64,000 bases of DNA, taken from positions 3,708,500 to 3,772,499 of the forward strand of contig VXAI01000068.1 in the NCBI GenBank assembly GCA_013399305.1. The letters run 5' to 3'. A program made the translations under genes and the position numbers. This document shows, in pieces, positions 38,101 through 51,200 of the stretch (position 1 is the stretch's first letter; each line of letters begins with the position of its first letter). The notes below the pieces were generated by a model, which was not told where the DNA came from, did not search any database, and saw nothing but the letters and a program-made list of their open reading frames with translations. This stretch comes from Rostratula benghalensis (taxonomy: Eukaryota > Chordata > Aves > Charadriiformes > Rostratulidae).

Positions 38101-41100
38101 GCAATTCTAGTTTTCTGTGTTCACGGCCATTTTCATATATTACAGCTGAGGTGATGACTGAAAACGTTGGTCATTATTCATTCTTCGTTGTCCATGCTCA
38201 AAACCAAGTAATGATCACTTCTGGTAGTGGAATTAAGTGATGTGCTTTCAGACAGGGAAAGAACCCAGTGTACTGTGCAGCCAGCATTTCTGAGAATGCA
38301 TTATTGCTAGAAACTGAAGTGGCATGAATTATTTACCTAGAAATATTAAACTGGCTTGAGAACACTGCTGGAAATAGAGAGAAATCTGGATCTTGTGAAT
38401 CATTCATGAAGCTTTATTTAACACAGACTTCTTTTTGTCTTCACAAACCAGTGAACAGTATTTTATAACTTTTAGGATGTTTCTGTATATTTCATTCTAC
38501 ACATAAATAACTGGTTTGTTTGTTTTTTTTTCCAATGCCTTCTAAGGCAGTAATTTTTCAGTAAATTTATAATTTATCTTGATTCCTGAGTACCCCTTTG
38601 CTTTTTTCACAAGTAAGGAAGTATGGAAAGAGGCAAAGTGGTGTGGGGAAGGAAGAGATGTGTGATAGTTTCTGTTTGATCATATACTCTGTCCCATTTT
38701 TGTGGATACTGGAAGCTGTGGCACCCCAGTAACTTAAGCTGTGGATAGTATGATCTTTAGCTACTTCTGAGATTTCCTTAGCAGCTCCTGCAAGTAGGCC
38801 ATTGTCTTCTCTGCTTCCTTTTCACAATTCTAAAATAATGTTACTATTTATATATAACGATTTTATTAAGCAGCCCATTAAAATCTATCTCCTGTACTTC
38901 AGTGGCAGTGAAAAGCTATGTGTGTCATCAGCTTTTCCTTTATCAGGCCATTCCAGAGGCTGTCCCAAACAGGGGTGAGGACTGCTGCACTCTTGGGACA
39001 ATGAAGTTAGCAGTAGTGATATGCTCTTTCTTGGAAATGTCCTGGTTGCCTAAATACTTTCTTAGAACATCTTATTTTAGTGATGAGCCTTCGTCCATGT
39101 CTCCAAATGAGAACAAAAAGAATCTTCCCATTAATTTTTACACAATCCAGGTTAAACCTTTTGAGCCATGTTCACACCACAACTGTTATTTGTATGGAGA
39201 CTTCAGGACCACTGACATGAAAAATGTTTCAGGCCTGTCTTCCATCATTATTACAAAAAAAATGCAACCCAAACAACCTTGAAGTGCTCTACTGCTTACT
39301 TATCAGGAGATTTTATTAAAAATGCTGCTTAATGTGACCAGAAATTTGTTTTCATATGTGTGAATATTTATATGGCTAACATTTGGAGATGCATCAACTA
39401 CTGCTGATTTCCTAAAGTTCAAATGTGAACTTGTAATATCCTACTTGGGACTTTTAAATATTTAATGATTTCAAAATCTGAAAGTTATACTGATGTAAGA
39501 ATAAAAGGAAAAATAATGAGTTGCTTTGGAACACCAATGCAAACATTGGTGCTTGATGTTGTATCACTGGGGGCAGTGCAGCTTTTCCTCATAAATCAGT
39601 GCTCCCTTCAGGAATGCTGTTTGTTCAGATATGTGCAGCAGGTATTAAGACTTTGGCTTTCCTTTCTAAGGAGATGCAAGCGAGGGCTCATGGGACTTAA
39701 TCAAAGCCCACTGATTTCTCTGGAAGTATTTCTGAAGGCTGTGTTTTTGCCCCATGACTTCCAGAGATACCATCGATGCCTGGTTTTGTGTATGTGAGCC
39801 TATGAGGTCTACTAGCTCGGCTTATGTTCTGTCTCATAATGTATATTTGACTGCCATTATAAATTAAAGTAAGATGCTGTTTCATTTACATGAATAGTGG
39901 TGCTTTTGTCAGCTTCTCTAGAGGAAATATGGTGATACAAGGAAAAAAAGGAGAAATCATAATTGGATTTGAAGGAAAAGAAGATAAAGGCTAGAAATAT
40001 CAAAACCTCTCTATTTTCAGTAAAATTCCTACTGTTCTCCCTGATCAGAGAAGTGTTATGACTGCTGTTTACCATGAGAGGAAGAGGTAGTATAGATTGC
40101 AATAACACCCCAAGCCTTGCTTGTGGGCCTATGGTATATATGTAAAAGAAGCACGCTGAACATACACTTAAATCTATTTAAAGGCAGTCTAATTTCAGAA
40201 CAGCTGAAAGATACACAGTCCAGCAGATAAAGTTACACGGAGTTTCTTTACATTGCGTTTTCTTACAAAGGCTCTGGTAGTAAGAAATTTCTCAGGAAGA
40301 TTGCTCTTTTCAAATAAAGGTTTAATAAAAAGCATGCAACAACCAACATCTCTTGGTGGTCATCAGATGATATACCTGTTTGTAGCACAGGTCTGATAGT
40401 ATTTGTAATTCATCTGACTTATATGGTGATGGAAATTACACATTTGTAAGGAAAATTTTAGCTAATGGATAAGGTGTGTTTTTCTACCAGCTAGGTTTTC
40501 TCTGCTCTGCGGCCAAGATTTTTCCACCACAAGTGAGGACAAGTCAATCAATTTGCTTTATCTTTATGACGAAGAAGGGAGTGGAAGAAGTGATCTGCAG
40601 TGCCTGCATCCCAGGAAGAGAATGGAAAAAAAATCTATCTAGTTATTAATTTCTGCTCACATAGCCTTAGTTTTTTCTACTCCCATGAGAATCCTGGACA
40701 GTATTGAGAAAGGAGTTGTTCGTCGTTCTCTGCTGCTTACATCATTGTTCTTCATTAGGCTTGTCAAGGGAAATGTCACTAAAGCACCAGGTTTTTACTC
40801 ATCCAAATTAACACAGAAATATATTAACCTATATAACTCTCTCTAATAGAATTTGTAGGTACTAAGTGTGTATGTATATAAAACCATACGCATTTATGGT
40901 GCCTGTAGAAATATAGTGGGTTTTATCCGAAAGCTAATATTAGACTTCATCATAGCTTTTGTTTTAGTGCAACTTCATAAAAGCATATACACTGGATTTT
41001 TGCACGCACTGTATGTTTGTTGTTGCCATCTCTATGAACTAATTGTTCTTAAATAAAATTGAGAAAATTAGGGTGGCAATTATGATGGCTGCAGCACCTG

Positions 41101-44100
41101 TGTAGCTGCAGCCTCCCCGGAAGTTGTTTCTCCCTCTGCTTTCACAGGACTGATTAATTCAGGGCATACAGACCATTCTCAGCATTTATTTTTTTTCCAA
41201 GAGATGTGTGCAAAGCACAGATTGCTATTAAAGCACATTTTGATTGTTGGTGGTGCTGAAGGGACTGTGTTTTGTCCTTTCAGATGTTACTACAAGGGTT
41301 GCTCATTTTCAGCTGAAAAACTGACTGCAGTGAATGAATGTTTTACTATAGCAACGGAACCAAAGACAGACAGAAGGATGTGTATGTGTGTGTATGTAAA
41401 ATGCTCATTGTGGATCAGTTCAAAGATCAAGATCCTTAAGGATTTTCCTCAAATGGGAAACTTTATTTGAGGTAAATTGGACTTTTAGTTATTTTGAACA
41501 AATGTAAAGGACTGATTCACAAAGGGTTTTAGGAACAATTCATGAAGCAGGAAAGGAGACAGTTTCTTTATATCTCATAGTGTTTGGGACATTTGTAAGG
41601 GTGCAGTACACATCTTTTAAATCTTTTCAGATCAATCAGTATGAAAAGTTAGGACCAACCTAGTCAAAGATTAAGAGAGGGACAGAGTATCTCTAAGGTC
41701 AGTTGTATTCTACGTCCTACAATAAAGACACTGCACGTGACAGTGATGTTATTTCAACCTGAATTTCATGCTTTTTGGGTGACCGTTCTACTTGTTATGT
41801 CACAAGCCATAGTATTAAAACATTTCCAGCTGAAGCAAACAGCTTGAACCCTTTATTTTCAAAAAGGCTAATTTAAGTGGGTTTTTTTTCCCTCTTTCCT
41901 GTCTGCAAAATGCTTATTCTCCGAATGATCAAACTCTATGTACAGTTCACCCAATTCCAAGGTACCTCTAGCTTCTGTCATTGAGATAACTTTACTTCTC
42001 TTTTAGAATTACAAAGTAATCCTTTGGGAAAATTTATGAAGTCTTCTAACTCTGTAAATTTATGATGTGACGCATTCTTTTTCTTTCTGTTGGTTTGTTG
42101 GTTTCTGTTGTATCACTTGTGTGGCTTTTTCATACTTCTGTCTTCAACCTCTCAGTCAATATTGATAGAAATTCAAGATGCAGGAATCTTCAGTCATCAC
42201 TACAAGTCTACAGAAAAAGTAGATATCTCCTCTGTCTCTATAAAAATAGCAATAAAAATAGGGCATCATTAAAATACAAATAAAACCAGAACATTATAAT
42301 GTCACTGCTTCTGTTATACTCAGTGCTAAGATCACTGTTTTTCAGACCTGGGGAAGAAATGGTAACGATGTATCTGCTACATATGTCCTAAAAGATATTC
42401 CTTCCTATTAAACGACATATTGCAGACTAGCACATAGATGATATGGAAATTGCAGTATACAATCTGCAGAGAGTAAAACCCAATTCTGTGGATCACCGGA
42501 AGGTTTCGGATAATGTCCTCAGTATTTCATAATGGCAAAGCTGAATTACAAGCTGTAAGCGCTTATTTTGGCTCTCTTGGACTACCACTGTTAACTGCAG
42601 TGGCTGTTGATGGCTGGTACTGGATGCAGTATTCTGTCTCAAAGCAAGTTTAATCTCAATGCCCTGTGTCTTGTACATAAATAATTGTAGCCTGTGCTGC
42701 TACTTTACATCAATACTGAGGTAATCTGGTCTAAGAAATACTGTGCGTGGTTAAGAACTAAACACCAAGTGATAAAGACATGTATTAGACCTCTCTGAAT
42801 GGCATTATTTAATGGGAAGTTTGCCTGGTGGTATCATCCAGTATGTTAAGTTGATTAGTACGTATCTTTAAAAGACAAAAATACAGTGGAGCTATTACAG
42901 GTAGCACTATATACAGTGCTGCACGTAGAAAATAATGAGATTCAATTCATTGCAAGGTTATAAAAAGCTAGGGATGAAAGTCACACAATTGATGTGTTAG
43001 TGCTCCTGCAGGAAATGTACATTTTCATTTTCTAGCCATAGTGGCACGGAAGTCACCATACTTCCCTTCCACTCATTCACCACCATAATTCTATCAAAGT
43101 AACTGGTACCCGATTCAAGGGAGAACATTGCTCCCCCACCCTTTATTTATACTCTGTGTACAAATGCTGTCCTTGTGCAGCCACCCACTATAATGTGTTT
43201 ATGACTAAATCCTTGATTTCACGTGCAGATTCCAACACTTTCATCTTTGCTGAAGGTTTGCTGGGATCTGTTCCAGGATCACTCCTGACGAATGTCTAAG
43301 AGGAGCCACTCAGATTATCTTTTGCATTTACTGAAAAGAAAAGTACCAGTATGAGATAGGAAAGGTTTGTCAGCTCATTTCGTCTCTCTCAGATTTGAAG
43401 AGACTGTGAAATGTTTGCCTGAAAGCCTGTATGTGCTTTTGAAATGGAGTTAAATGACTTTTTACTTTAGTGCCTTCTATTTTCAGTCTGTGAATTTCCT
43501 GTAATGTTCAAACATCAAACATTACATGCATGGGTCGTCCATGACCAGCAATAACTCTTAGTGTTGACTGGATGCAAAATTTAACTGTTAAACTGTTTGA
43601 ATTTGTATGTCTCTGTGTTACAGGAATCACCAGTCGGTAACTGAAACGGTCTCTTATGTCTTCTGTAATGAGAGGAAAATTCTTTCTCATGTTAGTTGTT
43701 TCCTGTGAGGAGAAAAGGTTTATGTAAGGAGTTAACTGGTGAACTTAACAACTGAATATATGCCAGAATTTTGCCATGTTGTGTATTGAGTGAGTAAACA
43801 CAAACCTTTTATTCTTTTAATCTGGACTGTAGATGTCCATTCTGGTTCTATCGTGGGCAATGCTAGTTATCTTCTGCAGCATAGTCCCCAAATCTTTTCC
43901 AATCTGCATATAACTTAGGGAGTTCATCTATTGCTTCTGTAGAAGATACTGCCCACCAAGATGAAGCACAATTGGAAATGCATTTTGTGCAATGAACGTC
44001 CTTCAGTGTAGGGGCATCTTATTCTTTTCTTACTCTATGGCTGTATAACATGACACAATGATTGATTCTCTACTTGTGATACGGAATTTCTGACAACTGG

Positions 44101-44655
44101 GTGTTCTTTTTCTGTTCTGCACATGATTGTAATTTGTTTCCTTCCAGCTATAGTCTTTAAAGAGAAAAAACTTACATAAATTCTTCCTTTATTACTATAT
44201 CTAGTTTATATCTTATCTAAATTTTTCCTTATCCAGTTCCTGATCATCATTAATAATTCATATGATCTTCTCTAAACAAAACTGAATTTATGAATGCCTT
44301 CATACTCTAAATTAGGTATTGGAGTATAGAAACACACCTTTTATTGCTGTTAAACGCATTACTCCAAGGTACTCTCTGCTTTGGGTATATGTATCTTCTT
44401 ACTTATTAATGCCTTTTTAGAAGAATTTCTGGCTTTTTGATACTACTGTTTTATTAATATTATGATGTGTAAGAGGTCAGGCTAGGTGAGTTCAACAGTC
44501 CCTTTGGCATCAGTGTCTCTGATCTCTGTCTAAGTTGCTCTGGAATTGACTGAAAATGTTGCTTTTCCTTTCTTCAGTTTAGCTGCAAAAAGTTGGATGT
44601 AAATGAAAAAAAAACTGGTGAAAAAATAGCAAAAGAATGACAAAAAGATGTGTTC

Positions 44656-44702
44656 TATTAACTAATATTAATTAACTAATAATATTAGTTCCATTAACTA
44701 AT
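44656..44702. repeat. TTAACTAAT direct repeats with 11-bp inverted repeat
   Basis: TTAACTAAT occurs three times in 45 bp (44658, 44672, 44694). Overlapping these, AACTAATATTA (44660-44670) is repeated exactly inverted as TAATATTAGTT (44680-44690) with a 9-nt gap. It could form a weak hairpin. No function is evident. Confidence 0.8.
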
Positions 44703-46919
44703 GTTAAATGCTTTATCTTTCTGCTTGGTGAAACCTAGGGCTATGGGAAAGAGCATCTCATACAGCAAAAATGTCTGCAGAAGAAAAAGTGGGACAATAT
44801 TTTCTTATGCTTTCTTCTAACTTGGCAACAATTTATCCCATCAAATGCAATGCAGAATTCCTCTTCTAGTTCCCCTTTCCTGGGAAGGAATGACTGTGTT
44901 CCTCCCTTGGCTATCTGAGCTCAAGCATTTTGCATAAATCGCTTCAATCTTTATTACAGTCTATTACCAATCTAAGGATGCAGAGGCATAAATAAACCTA
45001 TCATAATAACTGAATTAGAAATACTGGCCATCTTATTTGCCTGTCTAAATGAGAAATATGACTTGTTTTAATCCTCCTGGCCACCAGAATTTTTACTACC
45101 CTCTAATGAAGACATCTTGACTGCACTTCCATCACTGCCAATGACACCACAAGCAATCATAAAATGAAGTACTACGTACAGAGCTCTGTTTCTGTGCCCA
45201 GGCTCTTGAGAGGTTTTGTTTTCCAACTCAAGGGATGCAAAACTAGGCATGGCACTTTTATAGCTGGAGTTGCTCAGGGTGACAGGCAAAATACTTGGGA
45301 TGGCAGTACAGTGTAAGTGGTGTAGAACATACTGCCTTTGTTGTGTTGGGGTTCACTCTCAGCGTTTTGCTTCTATGGCCCATCAGTCAGAAATTGCCCC
45401 AAAGTATGAAGCTTTTAGGTATTTTAACATTTCCTCTAAACCCACATATTAGTGAAATGATTCATTTAACATTTATGAAAGCAATCATTAACCTATAATT
45501 AGAAAAGAAACACATATTTAAAGGAAAAAAGAAAAATCACTATTTTACCACTTTTTGAAACATGTTAATTACATTGATTAATGACAAATTAGTTTGGCCA
45601 GCATCTCTTGTGCACAAATAAATCCATCTCAATTCATGATCTGCATTAAATGACTGATGCTGTGCCAGGGGAGTACAGGTTCAAAACATGGTCTGAGAGA
45701 TGACCCCCTCATGGACACATGTGCCTGAGCCACTGCGACTGCTGTCCTTCTCCTTCTCTGTGAGCCCATGCTCCTGACTCTGCTCCACCAGCCATCTCAG
45801 AAGCTGCTTAGTCTCAGAATCCTTACTACCACCCTGGCTTCTTTTGCATGATAATCATGGTTTTAGTAGGAATGACATTTTAAAATTACTGCTTAGAAGA
45901 GAATTATTGACCAGATTTATGTTATATGAACTATATATTTTTTTAATGGCCTCTATATGAAGTTGTGGAATTGATATCATTTTCTTAGTGTGTGATGTAC
46001 ATTCATATTATTATATGATGTGACTGATGTTAATTGGATGTACTGAATAGTTAAGTGTATGCGTGCTGTCTTATATCAGGCAGACAGTAAAAGAAGTTCA
46101 CAACAGAGTGAATATAATCTTAAAGAGGATGAGTATTATCTTATTTCTTCTACCAAGGGTACAGGAAATCCTGGTGAGGGATGTAGCTAATCTTTATTAT
46201 ACCATAATTATTTGTAGGACCTTTTTATTGATTTCATAATGGTGTATGTTAATTATCTGTTCAAATGCAATGTTGTAAAAAAAAAGAAAAAGAGTGTAAG
46301 ATACCACATCACTTTAACACGTAACTATATTAGGATGTGCTGGAATGGGACTCTTTATCCCAACCTCAGGAATATGTATAACCAGCTGTCTGTTTCACAA
46401 GGGGAAAAAAAATGGAATAGAAACTCAGATATTACTCAGAAGTAGTACCAAGAAACCCAGGACTTGGAAATACCTTTATGATGGAGGATTTCAAAGGCTT
46501 TTTGTCTTAAATAAGATAGTATGTTTAAAAGATGAACTTATTACATAGGATTTTTTACACTGTTATTTATTACATTACCATTTTTCACAGTCTTGTACTG
46601 TTTAAGAAGAAGGGTGTTTAATTGGCTGTAAGATTGCAGAATCATGGGTGATAGCTTTTTGCCTTCTTTTTCATAGCTAGAAATTCCTGTAATGGTTGCT
46701 TATTTACTGAAAATACTGAATATATTTTGTGTACTCCCAATATTTTTCCTGGAGGTAGGAAGAACAGTGATTAAGTCCTGCAGTGAGTGCCAGAAGAACC
46801 AAGCTGTGCCAAACTTTGGCAGTGATGAGTTTCAAATATTTTGAAAGTTACAGTTTTCTCCCAGCTGCTTTCTTTGCTGTAGGGAGTAAGTAACCTGCTC
46901 TTGCCAAGAGCTAGCTGCC

Positions 46920-46938
46920 TTTTTTTTTTTTTTTTTTT
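46920..46938. repeat. Poly-T run
   Basis: T19 run with no associated retrocopy recognised. Confidence 0.8.
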
Positions 46939-48129
46939 AAGTGCAAATTAAAGCACTTCTCTCCTCTCCTGTCATCTCTCCCAAACAAGGTATGCCAAGG
47001 GGAGCTTGAAAGCTTTCTTCCTGTGCCCTTCTGCTGAGTAAGAAAAGTGAAATTTTTTTCTTAGATTCACTGGTATCAGGCCAAGGATTCTTGGCCCAAA
47101 CTTGGAACAAGAAATCCATCTTCAAATACAGTAGCTGTTTTCTTCCTAGGAAGTAGTTTCTTTCCTTGGAAACTGCATTTGTGCATTCCTTTCTTGGAGG
47201 AAAAAAGTGGAATAGCTCTGTTGTCAGGGCAGGGCTGTGCCTTTAAAGATGATTCAATGCCTTTTTTTGTCTAAGGTGAAAATAAGTGTTACAGAACAGT
47301 AGTGTTGCTGTTTATTAGTTTTCATATTCAGGAAAATGCCACTGCAGAAGAAGAAATGTTTGAACTCTGTGCAGATAAAATCTGTGTGAGTTTGTATCGG
47401 GCACAGTAATTTATATACACATCTTAATTAAATCAAGTAATAGAAACTACATAATTGGTCTTTAGATAAGGATTTAGAACAGGTTTAGTCCTAAAAGCTT
47501 AAATAGTGTCACTAAACGGACCCTTGCTAAAGGATACTGCTCCTGAAAATGTGAAGGGCTAATAAAGGATGTTGTGAAACTGGCTGCAAGTTTACAACTT
47601 TCACTGTGTTTTTTTTTCTCTAAATATAGAGAAGATTTTCCAATATGGCACAAAAACCCTCTTTTTGGTATTTGTGCCTTTGACACAGGTACATTTAAAA
47701 AAAAGGGGTAGTGTAATTATTTCAGTAAAGAATGCAAAGGAATCTTGATGTCTGACCTACAGTGGTGGAGGAAGCCTCTACATTGTTCCTGTAGGCTGCT
47801 TGATGGGACACATGGGGCTAAAAGGATGTGCTGGACATTTTTTATTTTTACCTTTGTTTTGGTGGGGTTTTTTTGGTAGGCAGTTAATGTTTTTTCTGCT
47901 GTCCCTTGCAGCCTCCCTTTCTCCGTGCTGTCAGTGGTATGTGCTGTGCAGCTTTGAGACATAGCCCACCCCTACATGTGGTTACAGTTCTCTTGGCTGG
48001 ATCCTATGTACTGGCACTTGTGAGTCCAAACCCTCCCATGGCTCTGAGCAGCGCAACAAGAGCTGAACGTAGGAGTCTCTGTCATCAGTGTTGGGTAGGG
48101 ATTTTTAAAGGAAACCTGCTTCCACATTT

Positions 48130-48220
48130 CACAGAATCACGAAATATCAAGGATTGGAAGGGACCTTGAAAGATCATCTAGTCCAATCCCCCTGCCAGAG
48201 CAGGAAGACCTAAATCAGGT
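48130..48220 (-). mobile_element. CR1 LINE, about 90 bp 3'-end fragment
   Basis: The + strand reads CACAGAATCACGAAATATCA, then GGATTGGAAGGGACCTTG and GTCCAATCCCCCTGCCAGAG. It is nearly the same as the start of the copy at 27555, so it belongs to the same CR1 subfamily. It stops abruptly after CCTAAATCAGG, so the 5' truncation left only the untranslated 3' end. Confidence 0.93.
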
Positions 48221-51200
48221 ATTTCTCTAAGTCCTTTGTTGGTTTGGAAAGCACAGGTCCTGATGGACTTGCAAATATTATCATATGCTTCTTCTTTATA
48301 AGTGTAATTTTTAGTGCAAATCTGTTTATTTTGCATGAAGCCATGAAAATCAAAGGATTTGATTATCCTTTTGAGGCAGGTTCCTGTAATGGGTGAGGGG
48401 GAGGTGAAGCAGCTGAAGGGGTTATTCTATGTCCCTGAATGGCAAAGGGCTGAAGCAACAGTGTAGTGTAGGACCAGTCCCCACAGGTAGTGTGCTGGAT
48501 ACATTTAGGTAGAGTTCTGTATTTTTACCCTAATAATGAATTGTTTCCGTGACACAAACTGGATTCAGGCAGTTGTGCACTCCATAGAACAGAACAGTGG
48601 GCTCTAAGTTCTGACATTTGCTTAGCGGGCATCACTTTACACTCTAAAATTAAATAGATTTCTTTTATTGATAGTTCCCCTAGGTATTATTTCTAGTGAA
48701 TGGTGTTTCTTTAGGTAAGGTCTTACTGGCATCATGGTAGGTTCTGTTTTCATGGTAGGTTCTGGTTTTCTCCTTTGTCAGGTCGTATTATAATATCAAG
48801 AGATACAGCAGGTTCTGCATTAAAGTGTTTAAAGCAAGTCTGCATGCTTTTTATAAAAGAAAACCCACCAGGAAGTGATAGTCCTGGTGCTGAAATTGCA
48901 GGTCAAAATCCTGTAATCTGTGCTCTGAAAGAATTCAAGACAGAAAGCCACAATGGACCCTTTTGGCCTTGAAATCTGCTGAGTATAATGAATGCAGTTT
49001 ATTCTATTTAAATCAGTTCTGGCTGTCCAGCATTTATATAGTTGGAATATATGATTTGGAAGAAACATCCATTTCATGTATTGCCAACGAGTATGTGGAA
49101 CTGCTAAATAGCTTCCCTGCAGTGACTTAAATTTCTACCCATAAACTAGAATAAAGTTTGTGTTTATAACTACTAAACGTGATCTGAAATTGGAAAAAAA
49201 TTGGAACAATGTCCTGATTTGACGCATGAGGGGTTTTATTAATTGCACAGAAAATGAAAATAATAAAACAAGATCTGTTTGACGAATTCAGCATCAGGAA
49301 AATGTTTAATAAAGGTGATAACAATGAATAATTGTAAACAAATTTAAGATCTCTTATTTATCAAGGTATTTAATATTCTTCCAAAGCAAATTATTTAGGT
49401 TTGAAAATATGGATGTTTTGCCAACGGCAGACTTAACACCAAAACAGATTTCATTCCTGTTAATGTTTATGGATCAGCCCTTCTTACATGGCGTACGACA
49501 CATTCTTAGTAATGGAGTAGAGGAGACAAGGCAAAGGTGTTTCTGTGCAGGGTTTCCTCATGACATAATGAGACTTATTCCGGATCCATTTATTTTAATA
49601 GTTATTATTATAATATTATGGGAACTGGATATATGTTTTTCACCTTTCATCACCTATCTTATTCACTCCTTCCATATATTTTCCTGGGGTTTTTTTGAGA
49701 AAAAATAAAAAAAAAAATCTCCAAACAGGTGTATTAAACTTTTAATAGAATAATTTCTAGGTCACTAAAGAAGTTATTGATAAGGTACAGAACAATTCAT
49801 GAAGTTATCATTTCAATTGACACCAAGTGTCACTAAGTAAAACAGCGAAAACTAGAAACTGATAAAGTCAATAACAAAAAAAAGGGGAGCATAATTGGAA
49901 AGTTGGAAGCAATATTGAAAATAAAGGTTAATTGCTTGAATTATCTGATCAGAAACAGTAAGTAGCATAATTGCCTGGAATAATCGGTAGGATAAATTTG
50001 TAACTGTAATTTAAATATTTATACTTTGATATTAATGTGTGTCTACAGTATGGAGAAAAGTTCTATTGTTTCACTTGCATATTACACCTAGAGCAGATCT
50101 GAGCTGTTCCTTTTGTGGGTAACATGGAGCCAAATTACCACCAGATGTTCATGCTGTTAAAGAACAGTTGTTGGCTTGCCAAGAGTGCCACTGTTCAACC
50201 TTTCCTTGATTATCTTCTTGTTGTGATATTGCCATTCAGCTACATTTTATTTTAAATTAATTGCATAGATGTGCTGCACAAAGTGTCCCTAACTAACATG
50301 TCACCTTTGTAATTTTGAAGTCAAACAAAGCACAGGAAGATATTAAGATAGAAACTTAATAGCTTGTGTCTCTTTCTTTTCGGAAGTAAGACTTCACCTT
50401 TGAGCCAAATAAAATGTGTTGACAAGTGCTCCAGAATACAATCAGAATCCTTTCCAGGCCAGTGTAAGGGGCTTTAGTTGTTTTAGTCTGTTTTAATCAG
50501 AAGGGTTGCTTATATGAGTTTGAGCTTTAGGTCTGAGTTTTCCATTTGCATCCTGAAGATAAGACTGTTTTAGAAAACAGTCATTGCATCCTCCAGCCCC
50601 GCTTCCTACTTTATGGAACATGCATTGTATGTGTCATGTGGGACAGGACCCTCTGGATCAAGCTAAGCAGTGCCCTGGTGATGCTACACAGTCACTGGCA
50701 CTGCCTGTCTAATTACCCACGCTTCAGCAGACCAGTGGAATTACATGTACAGACTAGACAATGATATCCACAACAGACGAATGCCAGCATTTTCAATTGT
50801 TGGTGCCAAATCTGTGTTTCCATAGCTATGTTGATTAGAGACCTGCACACTCACCATTTAATTTTCAGCTTAGCTAGCAGGAACAAGAACTCCAGTAGTA
50901 TGTTGGGTAATGAATACATATGAAAACAAGACCTCTAAAGTGCTTTCATTTTGTAAGTTCAATTTCGATACACAGGATTTAATACTTCTGGGCAAAAATT
51001 TTAATGGCATGTCTGACTTTTGAATGTCTAATTTCAATACAAAGTCCAGATGGCTGACTGGTAGAAATAATTTAACATAGACTGGTATTTTAGGTTCATA
51101 AAAAGATGCAAATAAAATCACAAAACAGTGCCTTGTTGTGATTTATATATTGCTGGTTGCATGATAATTCTTAAGAGCTAATGATCTTCATTTAATAAAT

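Larger units (their letters stand above)
35155..48129. other. Presumed DPP10 intron
   Basis: About 13 kb with no supportable gene. The longest open frames (plus 38902-39282 and plus 39465-39797) show no domain I recognise, begin at arbitrary ATGs and lack splice-site context. An AT-rich set of TTAACTAAT repeats with an inverted repeat lies at 44656-44702. A T19 run is at 46920-46938. A more GC-rich patch at 45650-45850 is unidentified. Confidence 0.5.

Noticed and set aside
38902..39282. 126-codon open frame on the + strand
   Set aside because: There is no recognisable domain or similarity, no promoter or splice context, and the composition matches the flanking intron. This length can arise by chance in 64 kb.
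39465..39797. 110-codon open frame on the + strand
   Set aside because: Its Leu/Cys-rich translation resembles nothing known to me, and no start or splice evidence exists.
45650..45850. GC-richer patch considered as an exon or CpG island
   Set aside because: CpG dinucleotides are few, no long frame or splice sites are present, and no known repeat is recognised.
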